Positions 19,413 to 27,638 of a DNA stretch of 64,000 nucleotides are shown here, in pieces. Each line of letters opens with the position of its first letter. The first letter of the stretch is position 1. The stretch lies in contig NZ_BMWE01000001.1 in assembly GCF_014651075.1 (NCBI RefSeq), positions 124,001 through 188,000 of the forward strand, in the 5' to 3' direction. The stretch is from Streptomyces djakartensis (GTDB lineage Bacteria > Actinomycetota > Actinomycetes > Streptomycetales > Streptomycetaceae). Below the pieces are notes generated by a model that had not been told where the DNA came from, made no database searches, and saw nothing but the letters and a program-made list of their open reading frames with translations. The position numbers were made by a program, and so were the translations under genes.

Positions 19413-21557
19413 ATGGATTCGACACGCGTGACGGAGCAGCCGACCTCCTTCGGACGCCCGCAGCAGGGCGTCGACCCCGCGGACCCCCGCGGGGCGCTTG
19501 TGCACACCCCGACACCGGGTCGTGCGCCCGGCGCGGGCGCCTTACCGGTACAGGGCCGCCCAGGCGGCGACGTCACCGTTCCGGCCACGACGGCACACAC
19601 TTCACCGGGCACGTCGGAGCCGGGCACCTCCACGCCGTGCGGCAAGGGCAAGGACACCGTGAGCGACCCCGCATCCGAGCACTCCCAGCCGGGTGCCGAA
19701 CAGACCGCCGAGCGCGACACCCCCCGGCCGCGCCCGGCTCCCGAGGGCATCCCGGTGCAGCCGGCCGACGAGCAGGACCGGGCCGGGGTGAACCCCGACG
19801 GGCCGGAGCGGCGCAGCGGCCAGAGCCTGCCGCCCGGCCGGCCCACGCCGATGCGGCGGGACGGCGACCGGCTCAGGTTCGTGGGTGCCGCCACCCGGCG
19901 GATCGCCCGCGGCATCGATCTCGACGAGATCGTGATGGGGCTCTGCCGGGCCACCGTGCCCACGTTCTCCGACGCGATCCTGGTCTATCTGCGCGACCCG
20001 CTGCCGGTCGGCGACGAGCGGCCCACGGGTCCGCTGGTGCTCAGGCTGCGGCGCACCGACCGGATACCGGCGGAGCGCGACACCGAGAACGGCTTCCTGC
20101 CGGCCGCGCAGCCCGAGCCGAACGAGCTGGACACGGTCGGCGCCGAGCTGTGCGAGGTGCGGCCCGGCAGCGCGCTCGCCGAGGTGCTGCGCGGAGTGCG
20201 CCCGGTGTTCACCGACGCCCCCGCGGCGCGTGCCGCCCTGCCCGAACTCCTTGGGGACGGGGAAGAGTTCGCCGTCTCAGACGGGCAGCGGGCGATCCTC
20301 GCCCCGCTGCGCGGCCGCCGCCGGGTCATCGGTGCGGCCCTGTTCCTGCGCCGCCCGGAACGCCTCGCCTTCGAGGCGGACGACCTGCTGGTGGCCGCCC
20401 AGCTCGCCACGCACAGCGCGCTCGGCATCGACAAGGCCGTGCTGTACGGCCGCGAGGCGTACATCGCGGACGAGCTCCAGCGCACCATGCTGCCCGAGAC
20501 ACTGCCCCGCCCCACCGGCGTGCGGCTCGCTTCCCGCTATCTGCCGGCCGCGGAGACCGCGCGGGTCGGCGGCGACTGGTACGACGCCATCCCGCTGCCG
20601 GGCAGCAGGGTCGCCCTGGTCGTCGGTGACGTGATGGGGCACTCCATGACGTCGGCCGCCATCATGGGCCAGCTGCGCACCACCGCCCAGACCCTCGCCG
20701 GCCTCGACCTGCCGCCGCAGGAGGTGCTGCACCACCTCGACGAACAGGCCCAGCGCCTCGGTGTGGACCGCATGGCGACCTGCCTGTACGCCGTCTACGA
20801 CCCGGTCTCGCACCGCATCACCATCGCCAACGCCGGCCACCCGCCGCCCGTCCTGCTCCACCTCGGTGGCCGGGCCGAGGTGCTGCGGGTGCCGGCCGGA
20901 GCTCCCATCGGGGTCGGCGGCGTCGACTTCGAGGCGGTGGAACTGGACGCGCCGGCCGGTGGGACGCTGCTGCTGTACACCGACGGGCTGGTCGAGTCCC
21001 GCCTGCGGGACGTGTGGACCGGCATCGAGCAGCTGCGGGAGAAGCTCGCCGCGGTCGCGCAGCTCACCGGGCCGGACCATCCGCCGCCCCTGGAAGCGCT
21101 GTGCGACGAGGTGCTCGACATGCTCGGCCCGGGTGATCGGGACGACGACATCGCGCTGCTCGCCGCCCGCTTCGACGGGATCGCGCCCAGCGACGTGGCG
21201 TACTGGTTCCTGGAGCCGGAGGACGCCGCCCCCGGCCGGGCCCGCCGCCTGGCCCGGCGCGCCCTGCAGCGCTGGGGTCTGGAGGAGCTCAGCGACTCGG
21301 TCGAGCTCCTGGTCAGTGAGGTCGTGACGAACGCCGTGCGGTACGCCTCCCGGCCGGTCACGTTGCGGCTGCTGCGCACGGACGTGCTGCGCTGCGAGGT
21401 CGGCGACGACGTCCCGCAGCTGCCCCGGCTCCGTCAGGCCCGCGCCACCGACGAGGGCGGGCGCGGGCTGTACCTGGTGAACCGGATGGCCCGGCGCTGG
21501 GGGGCGACCCGTCTGAGCACCGGCAAGGTCGTGTGGTTCGAGCTCAACCGCGGCTGA
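19413..21557 (+). CDS. GAF-PP2C (SpoIIE/RsbU) phosphatase fused to an RsbW-type ATPase domain
   Basis: 714 residues. A disordered 145-residue N-terminus precedes a GAF-like sensor (about 150-345), a SpoIIE/RsbU phosphatase with ARVGGDWYDA, GDVMGHSMTSAAIMGQ, IANAGHPPPVLL and DRDDDIALLAAR (about 355-590), and a HATPase_c domain with VSEVVTNAVRYA and DEGGRGLYLVNRMA (about 600-714). Such fusions combine anti-anti-sigma phosphatase and anti-sigma kinase activities. A GTG at 19428 is an equally good start. It sits behind a SigB-like promoter and is closed by a 15-bp hairpin. Confidence 0.92.
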   Translation: MDSTRVTEQPTSFGRPQQGVDPADPRGALVHTPTPGRAPGAGALPVQGRPGGDVTVPATTAHTSPGTSEPGTSTPCGKGKDTVSDPASEHSQPGAEQTAERDTPRPRPAPEGIPVQPADEQDRAGVNPDGPERRSGQSLPPGRPTPMRRDGDRLRFVGAATRRIARGIDLDEIVMGLCRATVPTFSDAILVYLRDPLPVGDERPTGPLVLRLRRTDRIPAERDTENGFLPAAQPEPNELDTVGAELCEVRPGSALAEVLRGVRPVFTDAPAARAALPELLGDGEEFAVSDGQRAILAPLRGRRRVIGAALFLRRPERLAFEADDLLVAAQLATHSALGIDKAVLYGREAYIADELQRTMLPETLPRPTGVRLASRYLPAAETARVGGDWYDAIPLPGSRVALVVGDVMGHSMTSAAIMGQLRTTAQTLAGLDLPPQEVLHHLDEQAQRLGVDRMATCLYAVYDPVSHRITIANAGHPPPVLLHLGGRAEVLRVPAGAPIGVGGVDFEAVELDAPAGGTLLLYTDGLVESRLRDVWTGIEQLREKLAAVAQLTGPDHPPPLEALCDEVLDMLGPGDRDDDIALLAARFDGIAPSDVAYWFLEPEDAAPGRARRLARRALQRWGLEELSDSVELLVSEVVTNAVRYASRPVTLRLLRTDVLRCEVGDDVPQLPRLRQARATDEGGRGLYLVNRMARRWGATRLSTGKVVWFELNRG

Positions 21558-21566
21558 CCGGCCCGG

Positions 21567-21599
21567 GCGGGGAGCGGGCGGGTGCCGCCCGCTCCCCGC
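21567..21599 (+). terminator. Strong hairpin after the PP2C gene
   Basis: A perfect 15-bp stem (GCGGGGAGCGGGCGG with its complement) closes a GTG loop, starting ten bases after the stop. Confidence 0.8.
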
Positions 21600-21781
21600 T
21601 CAGCTGTGGGCGGCCCCGCCGCCGCGCCGACGAGGGTGTCGGACAACCGGGCGGTCAAGTCCCCTGTTCGTGTGGCTTCTGCGCGTCTCCCTCGCAAGGC
21701 GCGTTGCACCGGAGCGGCTTCGTACGTGGAATGCGACAGCGCTCGAAACTCTGAGCGTCCACAGCCGCACCTGGAGGATGC

Positions 21782-22261
21782 ATGCCCTCTGCCACCGTCC
21801 GCAGCGCCGTCTCCGCCGGCGCCCTGGCCGCCGCCCTCACCCTCTCCCTCTCCTCGCAGGCCGCCGCAGACGTCGGGGACGAGGACATCGAGCGGCTCGA
21901 GCTCGTCGGCGTCATCAAGACGGACTCCACCCCGTACTACGCGCTGACCGGCGACAGCTGGACCACGTACATGCACCTGTACACGCCCGGTGACAAGCGC
22001 GTCGGCGACGCAAGTGCCCGGTGCTCCGCCGTGGAGGCGCCCCTGTTCGAGAGCCGGGTGACGACCCAGTGCACGCGGGTCCTGCGCTTGAAGGCCGGGG
22101 AGATCACCCTGCACGACGTGATCACCCGCGAGGGCAGGGAGAAGGTCACCGCCAGGACCGCCATCGCGGGCGGCACGGGCAAGTACAACGACGCCGAGGG
22201 AGAGGGCTACATCACCCTCGACGGCGACCGCGTCGTCTTCGACCTCTACGTCGATGACTGA
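21782..22261 (+). CDS. Secreted allene-oxide-cyclase-barrel-like protein (copy 1)
   Basis: 159 residues beginning with a Sec signal peptide (about 1-29, ending SSQAAA). The mature barrel includes ERLELVGVIK, TQCTRVLRLKAGEITLHDVITREG and AGGTGKYNDAEGEGYITLDGD, typical of the AOC/dirigent-like eight-stranded barrel in actinobacteria. Cys residues in ARCSAVE and TTQCTRV may pair. The catalytic role is unknown, and these proteins may bind small hydrophobic ligands. GGAGG stands five bases before the ATG. A second copy follows after 49 bases. Confidence 0.75.
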   Translation: MPSATVRSAVSAGALAAALTLSLSSQAAADVGDEDIERLELVGVIKTDSTPYYALTGDSWTTYMHLYTPGDKRVGDASARCSAVEAPLFESRVTTQCTRVLRLKAGEITLHDVITREGREKVTARTAIAGGTGKYNDAEGEGYITLDGDRVVFDLYVDD

Positions 22262-22310
22262 CCGATACACCCGGCAGGAACGGCGTCCGTCGACCGACCC
22301 AGGAGGTTTC

Positions 22311-22811
22311 GTGATCACATCGGCTGTCCGCGGGTTGGCTGTCGCCGCCCTCACCAGCGCGTTCGCCCTTCTTCCGGCGTCGGCACACGCCGAGGAGAAG
22401 GACGCTGACAACGACATCGAGAGGGTGGAGCTCGTCGGTGTCAGCGGGTCCGACACCACCCCGGTCCGGGATGTGAGGACCAGTGACGGCTGGACGAACC
22501 ACCTGGACCTCTACACGGAGGTGACCGACGGGTCCGGCAGGAAGTCGCTGCGGCACGCCGGTGACGGGACGTCGGAGTGCTCCGCGATCGCGGTCCAGGG
22601 CCCTGAGGTGACGGCGGCATGCACCCGGGTTCTGCGCCTGGCGAAGGGCACGCTGACCCTCAGTGACGTGATCAGGTACAGGTCCGGGGAGCGCGTGACG
22701 GCCAAGACCGGCATCACCGCCGGGACCGGCCACTACCGAGCCGCCTACGGTGAGGGCCGCATCACCCTGGAGGGCCGTCAGGTCGCTCTGGTGCTCGACG
22801 TCGACGAGTGA
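22311..22811 (+). CDS. Secreted allene-oxide-cyclase-barrel-like protein (copy 2)
   Basis: 166 residues from the GTG at 22311, which follows a perfect AGGAGG (22301-22306). The longer frame would overlap copy 1. It has a signal peptide ending about SAHAEE, then IERVELVGVSG, CTRVLRLAKGTLTLSDVI and TAGTGHYRAAYGEGRITLEG, colinear with copy 1 and with both cysteines conserved. It is probably a diverged tandem duplicate in the same transcript. Confidence 0.75.
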   Translation: MITSAVRGLAVAALTSAFALLPASAHAEEKDADNDIERVELVGVSGSDTTPVRDVRTSDGWTNHLDLYTEVTDGSGRKSLRHAGDGTSECSAIAVQGPEVTAACTRVLRLAKGTLTLSDVIRYRSGERVTAKTGITAGTGHYRAAYGEGRITLEGRQVALVLDVDE

Positions 22812-22847
22812 CGCGCGGGACGCGGGGCCGGCACCCCCGGTCGGCCC

Positions 22848-23405
22848 TCAGTCCTGAACGCCGGAGGTCTTCTCGATCAGCCGGGTGAACACGATGAGCG
22901 CCCCCAGGGCGGGAAGAAGCCCGGCCAGTGTCCACAGGACGCAGAAGCCCGCCGCCGCGCCGGCCGCCATGGGCAGTGCCGTGGGCGCGTCCTCGGGGAT
23001 CCCGGCCACCATCAGCAGGAAGACGATGGCGAGAATGCCCATGGCGATGATGGTGAAGAACGGCCACAGGTAGTTGACGACGGGCAGGATGCCCGCCTTC
23101 CGGGCCTTTTTCAGGAAGTTGTTGTCGCAGGCCCGGGTGATCATCGCCAGGATGCCGAACACGGACCCGATGATGACCCCCACCATGGAGACGGCGACGC
23201 CGAGCACCTCGTCCAACGGCAGGTCGTCGTCATGACCGAGCCAGGCACCTCCGGCCGCGCCGAAGAGCGCCCCCAGCGGCTCCCCCCACCACCAGCTCCG
23301 CAGGCTCACGTGCACGAGCCTCATGAACTCCTTGAAGTACTTGTCTCCTGTGGTGCGCCCGCTGGGCTCCTCCGGGTACGGGTCACAGTCTGAGGCCCTC
23401 ACCAC
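22848..23405 (-). CDS. Four-helix membrane protein of unknown function
   Basis: Roughly 185 residues with hydrophobic segments around LGVAVSMVGVIIGSVFGILAM, a second at VNYLWPFFTIIAMGILAIVFLLMVAG (both longer than one helix), and a C-terminal AAGFCVLWTLAGLLPALGALIVF. I do not recognise the family. The start is uncertain: tandem GTGs at 23405 and 23402 are chosen because the sequence upstream is Arg-rich and unlike protein. It overlaps the end of a small upstream gene by about 20 bases, suggesting coupling. It converges on the AOC-like pair. Confidence 0.6.
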   Translation of the reverse strand: MVRASDCDPYPEEPSGRTTGDKYFKEFMRLVHVSLRSWWWGEPLGALFGAAGGAWLGHDDDLPLDEVLGVAVSMVGVIIGSVFGILAMITRACDNNFLKKARKAGILPVVNYLWPFFTIIAMGILAIVFLLMVAGIPEDAPTALPMAAGAAAGFCVLWTLAGLLPALGALIVFTRLIEKTSGVQD

Positions 23406-23622
23406 CGTTCCCGCGCCCTTCCGCCGCCACCTTCGCCCCGTACAGACCCATGTCCCGTATGGCGTCGTACAACGACGCACAGCCCTCCTCCGGGGCATCC
23501 TCCCGGGGCTCGGATTCCGGGGCCCCGCCGACGGCGCGAACGAGACGGGTACGCGTGATGTCCGGGTCGAAATCGCGGGTGCCGCTCTCGTGCTCGTGGG
23601 TCCCGCGAAGAGGGCTTTTCAT
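23383..23622 (-). CDS. Small acidic protein of unknown function
   Basis: 79 residues from the ATG at 23622, with GGTGG eight bases upstream (a GTG at 23634 is the alternative). The sequence contains RDFDPDITRTRLVRAVGG, then an acidic stretch EPREDAPEEG, then ASLYDAIRDMGLYGAKVAAEGRG. It has no membrane segment or known motif. It overlaps the start of the membrane-protein gene, so the two may be cotranslated. Confidence 0.45.
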   Translation of the reverse strand: MKSPLRGTHEHESGTRDFDPDITRTRLVRAVGGAPESEPREDAPEEGCASLYDAIRDMGLYGAKVAAEGRGNGGEGLRL

Positions 23623-23763
23623 GGAGCGCGCCACCTTTCATGCACGCCGGTCGGCGCGCTGGGAACGGGGCCTGAACATGCGCTCAACGATAGGCCGCTT
23701 CCACCGAACAGGCCCGCCCTGGCGACATTCAGGTGAATCTCAGGTGAACTCTCCGAGACGCGC

Positions 23764-23797
23764 CGGAAGGCGCCCGGTTTCCACCGGGCGCCTTCCG
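23764..23797 (-). terminator. Hairpin after the PBP gene
   Basis: CGGAAGGCGCCCGG and its complement form a 14-bp stem with a six-base loop, seven bases past the PBP stop on the minus strand. Confidence 0.7.
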
Positions 23798-23803
23798 CGT
23801 GTC

Positions 23804-26119
23804 CTACTCCTCGTCCCCCGGCCGGACCGGGTCGAACGGGTCACCGTCGTCCGGCGGTGTCGTCGTCGGAGTCGCCGGCGGGGTGGAGGTGGGTGGTGTC
23901 GTCGTCGGAGTCGCCGGCGGCGAGCTGCTCGGCTCCTCGGTCGTCGGCGGCGGGGACGACGACGGCGCCTCGGTCGTCGGCTCCTGCGTCGGCTCCCGGG
24001 TCGGCTCCTGGGTGGGTGTCGGCGTCCGCGTCGGCGGGACGGCAGCGCCCTGCTGGGTGTCCAGGTCGAACCTGGTGACGTCGCCCATCACACCGAAGGT
24101 GTACGCCGCCCAGATCAGCGCCGGGAAACCACCGCCGTCGACCCGGGCCTCGCCGCCCGCCTTGTACATCGGGACCTGCTTGTAAGGGGGCTTGTTGTCC
24201 TCGCCGAACAGGCCGACCGAGGTGACCAGCTTCGGCGTGTAGCCGGTGAACCAGGCCGACTTGTTGTTGTCGGACGTACCCGTCTTGCCCGCGACCTGCT
24301 GGCCGTCGCGCCGGGGGTTGTTGCGCACCGATGTCTGGGCGGTGCCGTCGTCGACCACGCCGGTCAGCACCGACGTCACGGTGTCGGCGGCCTCGCGGCT
24401 GATGACCTGCTCGCCGATCGGGTCGGGCATCTTCACGCTGCGGTTCAGGTGCTCGGCCGACTTCACGAGGGCCGGGGTGACCTTCTTGCCGTGGTTGTCG
24501 AGGGTGGCGTAGACGCCGGCCATCTCCAGGGGACTCGCGCCCATGCTGCCGAGGGTCTGGGCGGGCACGGCCTCCATGTTCTCGGTGTCCATGCCGAGCT
24601 TGCCGGCGACGTCCACCACGTTCGACATGCCGACGTCGACGCCCATCTGCGCGAAGACGGAGTTGACGGACTTGTTCATCGCCGTCTGGACGGAGATCGG
24701 GCCGTAGTTCCTGTCGTCCTCGTTCTCGGGGGCGAAGCCGACCTTGCTGCCGTTCTCCATGACCTGGCGCTTGCTCGTGCCGTCATAGACCGTGTCGGCG
24801 GTGATCGGGTCGCCGTCCTGGGTCTTCGCCTGCTCCTCCAGTGCCGCGGCCAGGATGACCGGCTTGAAGGTGGAGGCGGGCTGGTAGTCGGTGCGGGTGG
24901 CGTTGTTGGTGTAGTGCTTGAAGTAGTCCTCGCCGCCGTACATCGCGACCACGGCGCCCGTCTTCGGGTTCACCGAGGCGGCACCGGCCTGGACGTCCGC
25001 GTCGACCTCGCGCTTGTCGGGGTCGAGCTTGCTGGTCAGCTGCCGCTGGACGGACTTCTCCAGCGCCGCCTGCTTCTTCTTGTCGATGTTGAGCGTGATG
25101 GTCCAGCCGCCGGCGTTGACCATCGCATCGGCTTCCTTGCGGCTGCTCGCGACGCCCTCGGCGACGAGCCGCTTCTCCAGTGTCGCGTTGGCCGCGTTGA
25201 CCAGATAGCCCTTCTGGCCCTCCATGCCAGGGGCGGGCTTGGGCTCCTCCGGCACCGGGAACCTCATGCCGGCCCGCTCCGACCGGCTCAGCCACTTCTC
25301 CTCGACCATGTTGTCCAGGACGTAGTTCCAGCGGGCCTTCACCAGCTTCTTGCCGTTCTCGGACGCGACGGCCCAGTCGTACTGGCTGGGGGCCTGGAGC
25401 AGCGCGGCGAGGTAGGCGCCCTGCGCGACGTCGAGGTCCTCGGCGTCCTCGCGGTAATAGGCCTGGGCGGCGGCCTGGATGCCGTAGGCGTTGCGGCCGT
25501 AGTAGCTGGTGTTGATGTAGCCGGCGAGGATGTAGTCCTTGGACTTCTCCCGGTCCAGCTTCAGCGAGATCACCAGCTCCTTGAGCTTGCGGGAGACGGT
25601 CTGTTCCTGCGTCAGGTAGTAGTTCTTGACGTACTGCTGGGTGATCGTCGAACCGCCCTGCGCGCCCCGGCCGGAGAGCGTGTTGAGCACGCCTCGGGCG
25701 GTGCCCTTCAGGTCGACGCCGGCGTCCTTGTAGAAGGTCTTGTTCTCGGCTGCGACGAAGGTGTTCCGGACCTCCTTGGGGACCCGGGACAGATCGACGA
25801 CCTCGCGGTTGACCTTGCCGTCGCGGGCCATGATCGTGCCGTCGCTGTACTTGTAGATGTTGCTCTGCCGCTCGGCGTCGACGTTCCCGGCCGCGGGGAT
25901 GTCGATCATCATGTACAGCGCGATGAAGGCGCCCATACCGAGCAGGCACAGGCCGAAGAAGGTGCCGAGGATCTTCTTCCAGCTGAAGAGCCTGCGTATG
26001 CCGCCCTTCCCGGCCGCGCCCGACGAACGGCGCCTGGGCGCCGCCCGGCGTCCACCGCGCTGTCTGGCGCGTCTCTCTTCCGCTCGTCCCATGGGTCCGA
26101 TCTGCTCCGCTTCGCTCAT
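23804..26119 (-). CDS. Class A penicillin-binding protein (glycosyltransferase/transpeptidase)
   Basis: 771 residues from the ATG at 26119 (26131 is possible). A cytoplasmic basic stretch and membrane segment (50-72) precede a GT51 domain with Glu125 in AAENKTFYKDAGVD and GAQGGSTITQQYVKNYYL. The transpeptidase carries Ser416-TFK, Ser484-VN and Lys612-TG. In GT motif 1 the usual EDxxFxxH is changed to ENxxFxxD, but the catalytic Glu is kept. The last 90 residues are a Pro/Thr/Ser-rich repeat tail ending in a Glu-rich tip, extracellular and likely wall-spanning. It is divergent from the SPFH gene. Confidence 0.93.
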   Translation of the reverse strand: MSEAEQIGPMGRAEERRARQRGGRRAAPRRRSSGAAGKGGIRRLFSWKKILGTFFGLCLLGMGAFIALYMMIDIPAAGNVDAERQSNIYKYSDGTIMARDGKVNREVVDLSRVPKEVRNTFVAAENKTFYKDAGVDLKGTARGVLNTLSGRGAQGGSTITQQYVKNYYLTQEQTVSRKLKELVISLKLDREKSKDYILAGYINTSYYGRNAYGIQAAAQAYYREDAEDLDVAQGAYLAALLQAPSQYDWAVASENGKKLVKARWNYVLDNMVEEKWLSRSERAGMRFPVPEEPKPAPGMEGQKGYLVNAANATLEKRLVAEGVASSRKEADAMVNAGGWTITLNIDKKKQAALEKSVQRQLTSKLDPDKREVDADVQAGAASVNPKTGAVVAMYGGEDYFKHYTNNATRTDYQPASTFKPVILAAALEEQAKTQDGDPITADTVYDGTSKRQVMENGSKVGFAPENEDDRNYGPISVQTAMNKSVNSVFAQMGVDVGMSNVVDVAGKLGMDTENMEAVPAQTLGSMGASPLEMAGVYATLDNHGKKVTPALVKSAEHLNRSVKMPDPIGEQVISREAADTVTSVLTGVVDDGTAQTSVRNNPRRDGQQVAGKTGTSDNNKSAWFTGYTPKLVTSVGLFGEDNKPPYKQVPMYKAGGEARVDGGGFPALIWAAYTFGVMGDVTRFDLDTQQGAAVPPTRTPTPTQEPTREPTQEPTTEAPSSSPPPTTEEPSSSPPATPTTTPPTSTPPATPTTTPPDDGDPFDPVRPGDEE

Positions 26120-26285
26120 GTGTGCCCACATGTCACACAGGTTCGCCGCTCAGGTCAGCTCAGAAAGCTAACACCGGGAGATAAGAGATAGGGCTGCCGA
26201 TCCGGCTCTTTGCGGACGTGACAATCAGCACCCATCCCAACGGAACCGACGTTCCAGACGCCCGCAGGGTTGCCAGGAACCAAAA

Positions 26286-26299
26286 AAGTGATATCACTT
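26286..26299. promoter_or_regulatory. 14-bp perfect palindrome upstream of the SPFH gene
   Basis: AAGTGATATCACTT lies in an AT-rich island 55 bp before the ATG, directly upstream of TAGATAGGAGGAAG. It has the size and symmetry of a dimeric repressor site (GntR/YtrA or similar). The regulator is not identifiable from the window. Confidence 0.55.
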
Positions 26300-26353
26300 A
26301 GATAGGAGGAAGCTAAGCGGGAGAGGCTTCCCAGGAGAAACGGGGGATCACCC

Positions 26354-27289
26354 ATGTCCACACAGGAACCGCAGGTCACGGCAGATGTGCCCGAGATGCC
26401 CGCACCCCGCGTGCGGGAGGTCACCGCGCACAGCATCGGCGGCGGCCTCGCGCTGCTGCTCGGCCTGCTCGGGCTGCTGGCCGGCGCCGGGCTGATCGCG
26501 GTCGCCACGTCGGTGGACGGGGCAGGCGCGAAGGCCGCGCTGATCATCACCGGCATCCTGGTCGCGCTCGCGGCCTTCCTGGCCATGTGCGGGCTGAACA
26601 TGGTGGCGCCCGGCGAGGCCCGGGTCGTCCAGCTCTTCGGCCGCTACCGGGGGACCATCCGCCAGGACGGCCTGCGCTGGGTGAACCCCTTCACCTCGCG
26701 CACCAGGATCTCGACGCGGGTCCGCAACCACGAGACCGCCGTCCTGAAGGTCAACGACGCCTACGGCAACCCGATCGAGCTCGCGGCGGTCGTGGTGTGG
26801 CGGGTGGAGGACACCGCCCAGGCCGTCTTCGAGGTGGACGACTACATCGAGTTCGTCTCCACACAGACCGAGGCGGCCGTGCGGCACATCGCCATCGAGT
26901 ACCCCTACGACGCCCACGAGGAGGACGGCCTCTCACTGCGCGGCAACGCCGAGGAGATCACCGAGAAGCTCGCCGCCGAACTGCACGCGCGGGTGGAGGC
27001 GGCCGGGGTGCAGATCATCGAGTCGCGGTTCACCCACCTCGCGTACGCCCCGGAGATCGCCTCGGCGATGCTCCAGCGTCAGCAGGCCGGAGCGGTGGTC
27101 GCCGCGCGGCGGCAGATCGTGGACGGAGCGGTGGGGATGGTCGAGGCCGCGATCGCCCGGATCGCCGAGCGGGACATCGTGGAGCTGGACTCCGAACGGA
27201 AGGCGGCGATGGTCTCCAACCTGATGGTGGTGCTGTGCGGTGACCGCGCCGCACAGCCGGTCCTCAACACCGGGTCCCTCTACCAGTGA
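26354..27289 (+). CDS. SPFH/band-7 membrane scaffold protein
   Basis: 311 residues. Two N-terminal hydrophobic segments (about 27-50 and 57-78) form a membrane anchor, followed by an SPFH domain with NMVAPGEARVVQLFGRYRGT, GLRWVNPF and VVVWRVEDTAQAVFEVDDY. A helical C-terminal part includes QRQQAGAVVAARRQIVDGAVGM. SPFH proteins organise membrane microdomains and bind proteases or transporters. The last codon overlaps the GTG of the RHH gene as GTGA, so the two are translationally coupled. Confidence 0.9.
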   Translation: MSTQEPQVTADVPEMPAPRVREVTAHSIGGGLALLLGLLGLLAGAGLIAVATSVDGAGAKAALIITGILVALAAFLAMCGLNMVAPGEARVVQLFGRYRGTIRQDGLRWVNPFTSRTRISTRVRNHETAVLKVNDAYGNPIELAAVVVWRVEDTAQAVFEVDDYIEFVSTQTEAAVRHIAIEYPYDAHEEDGLSLRGNAEEITEKLAAELHARVEAAGVQIIESRFTHLAYAPEIASAMLQRQQAGAVVAARRQIVDGAVGMVEAAIARIAERDIVELDSERKAAMVSNLMVVLCGDRAAQPVLNTGSLYQ

Positions 27290-27534
27290 CGGCCCCGTCC
27301 GAAGACCCGGACCCCCGGCGCCGGCCGCAGCAGCAGCGCAAGCAGGTGCTGCTGCGGCTGGACCCGGCGGTGTACGAGGCGCTCGCCCGGTGGGCCGGAG
27401 ACGAGCTGCGGTCCGCGAACGCCCAGATCGAGTTCCTGTTGCGCAGGGCCCTCAAGGAAGCCGGGCGGCTGCCGCGGGACACCGGGCCGCCGCCCCGGCG
27501 GGGCCGGCCGCCACGCGACGGCGGTGGCGCGTAG
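27286..27534 (+). CDS. Small ribbon-helix-helix-like protein
   Basis: 82 residues. The core KQVLLRLDPAVYEALARWAGDELRSANAQIEFLLRRAL reads as strand-helix-helix of the Arc/MetJ type (split here for length), with a basic, Pro-rich C-terminal tail. Such proteins bind operator DNA as dimers; some are antitoxins, but no toxin gene is adjacent. It is coupled to the SPFH gene by a GTGA overlap, so it could regulate that gene or its partner function. That link is inference. Confidence 0.7.
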   Translation: MTAPSEDPDPRRRPQQQRKQVLLRLDPAVYEALARWAGDELRSANAQIEFLLRRALKEAGRLPRDTGPPPRRGRPPRDGGGA

Positions 27535-27599
27535 CAGAACCGTGACAAACGGCCGCCACCTGCGCGGTCACCCGCTCGGGCGCCAGCTGCACACCCCAT

Positions 27600-27629
27600 G
27601 TATACACACGACGTATACACCGTGTGTAT
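27600..27629 (+). promoter_or_regulatory. PadR-type operator repeats
   Basis: GTATACAC occurs at 27600-27607 and again at 27613-27620, and GTGTGTAT at 27622-27629 is a near-inverse copy. The last two form a near-palindrome with one mismatch. ATAC/GTAT-rich inverted repeats are the classic PadR operator. The site lies 10-39 bp before the PadR ATG at 27639, which has no SD, so it probably overlaps the promoter and gives autoregulation of the whole operon. Confidence 0.65.
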
Positions 27630-27638
27630 GGTGCTCAC

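Noticed and set aside
19228..19431. 67-codon frame starting at a GTG after GGCAGGA and ending as GTGA on an alternative PP2C start
   Set aside because: Third-position GC is too low for this genome and the frame spans a SigB-like promoter. I keep it as a possible leader only.
26132..26353. Possible small gene in the PBP-SPFH divergent region
   Set aside because: AT-rich, with operator and promoter features. No frame has a start with an SD and proper codon bias.
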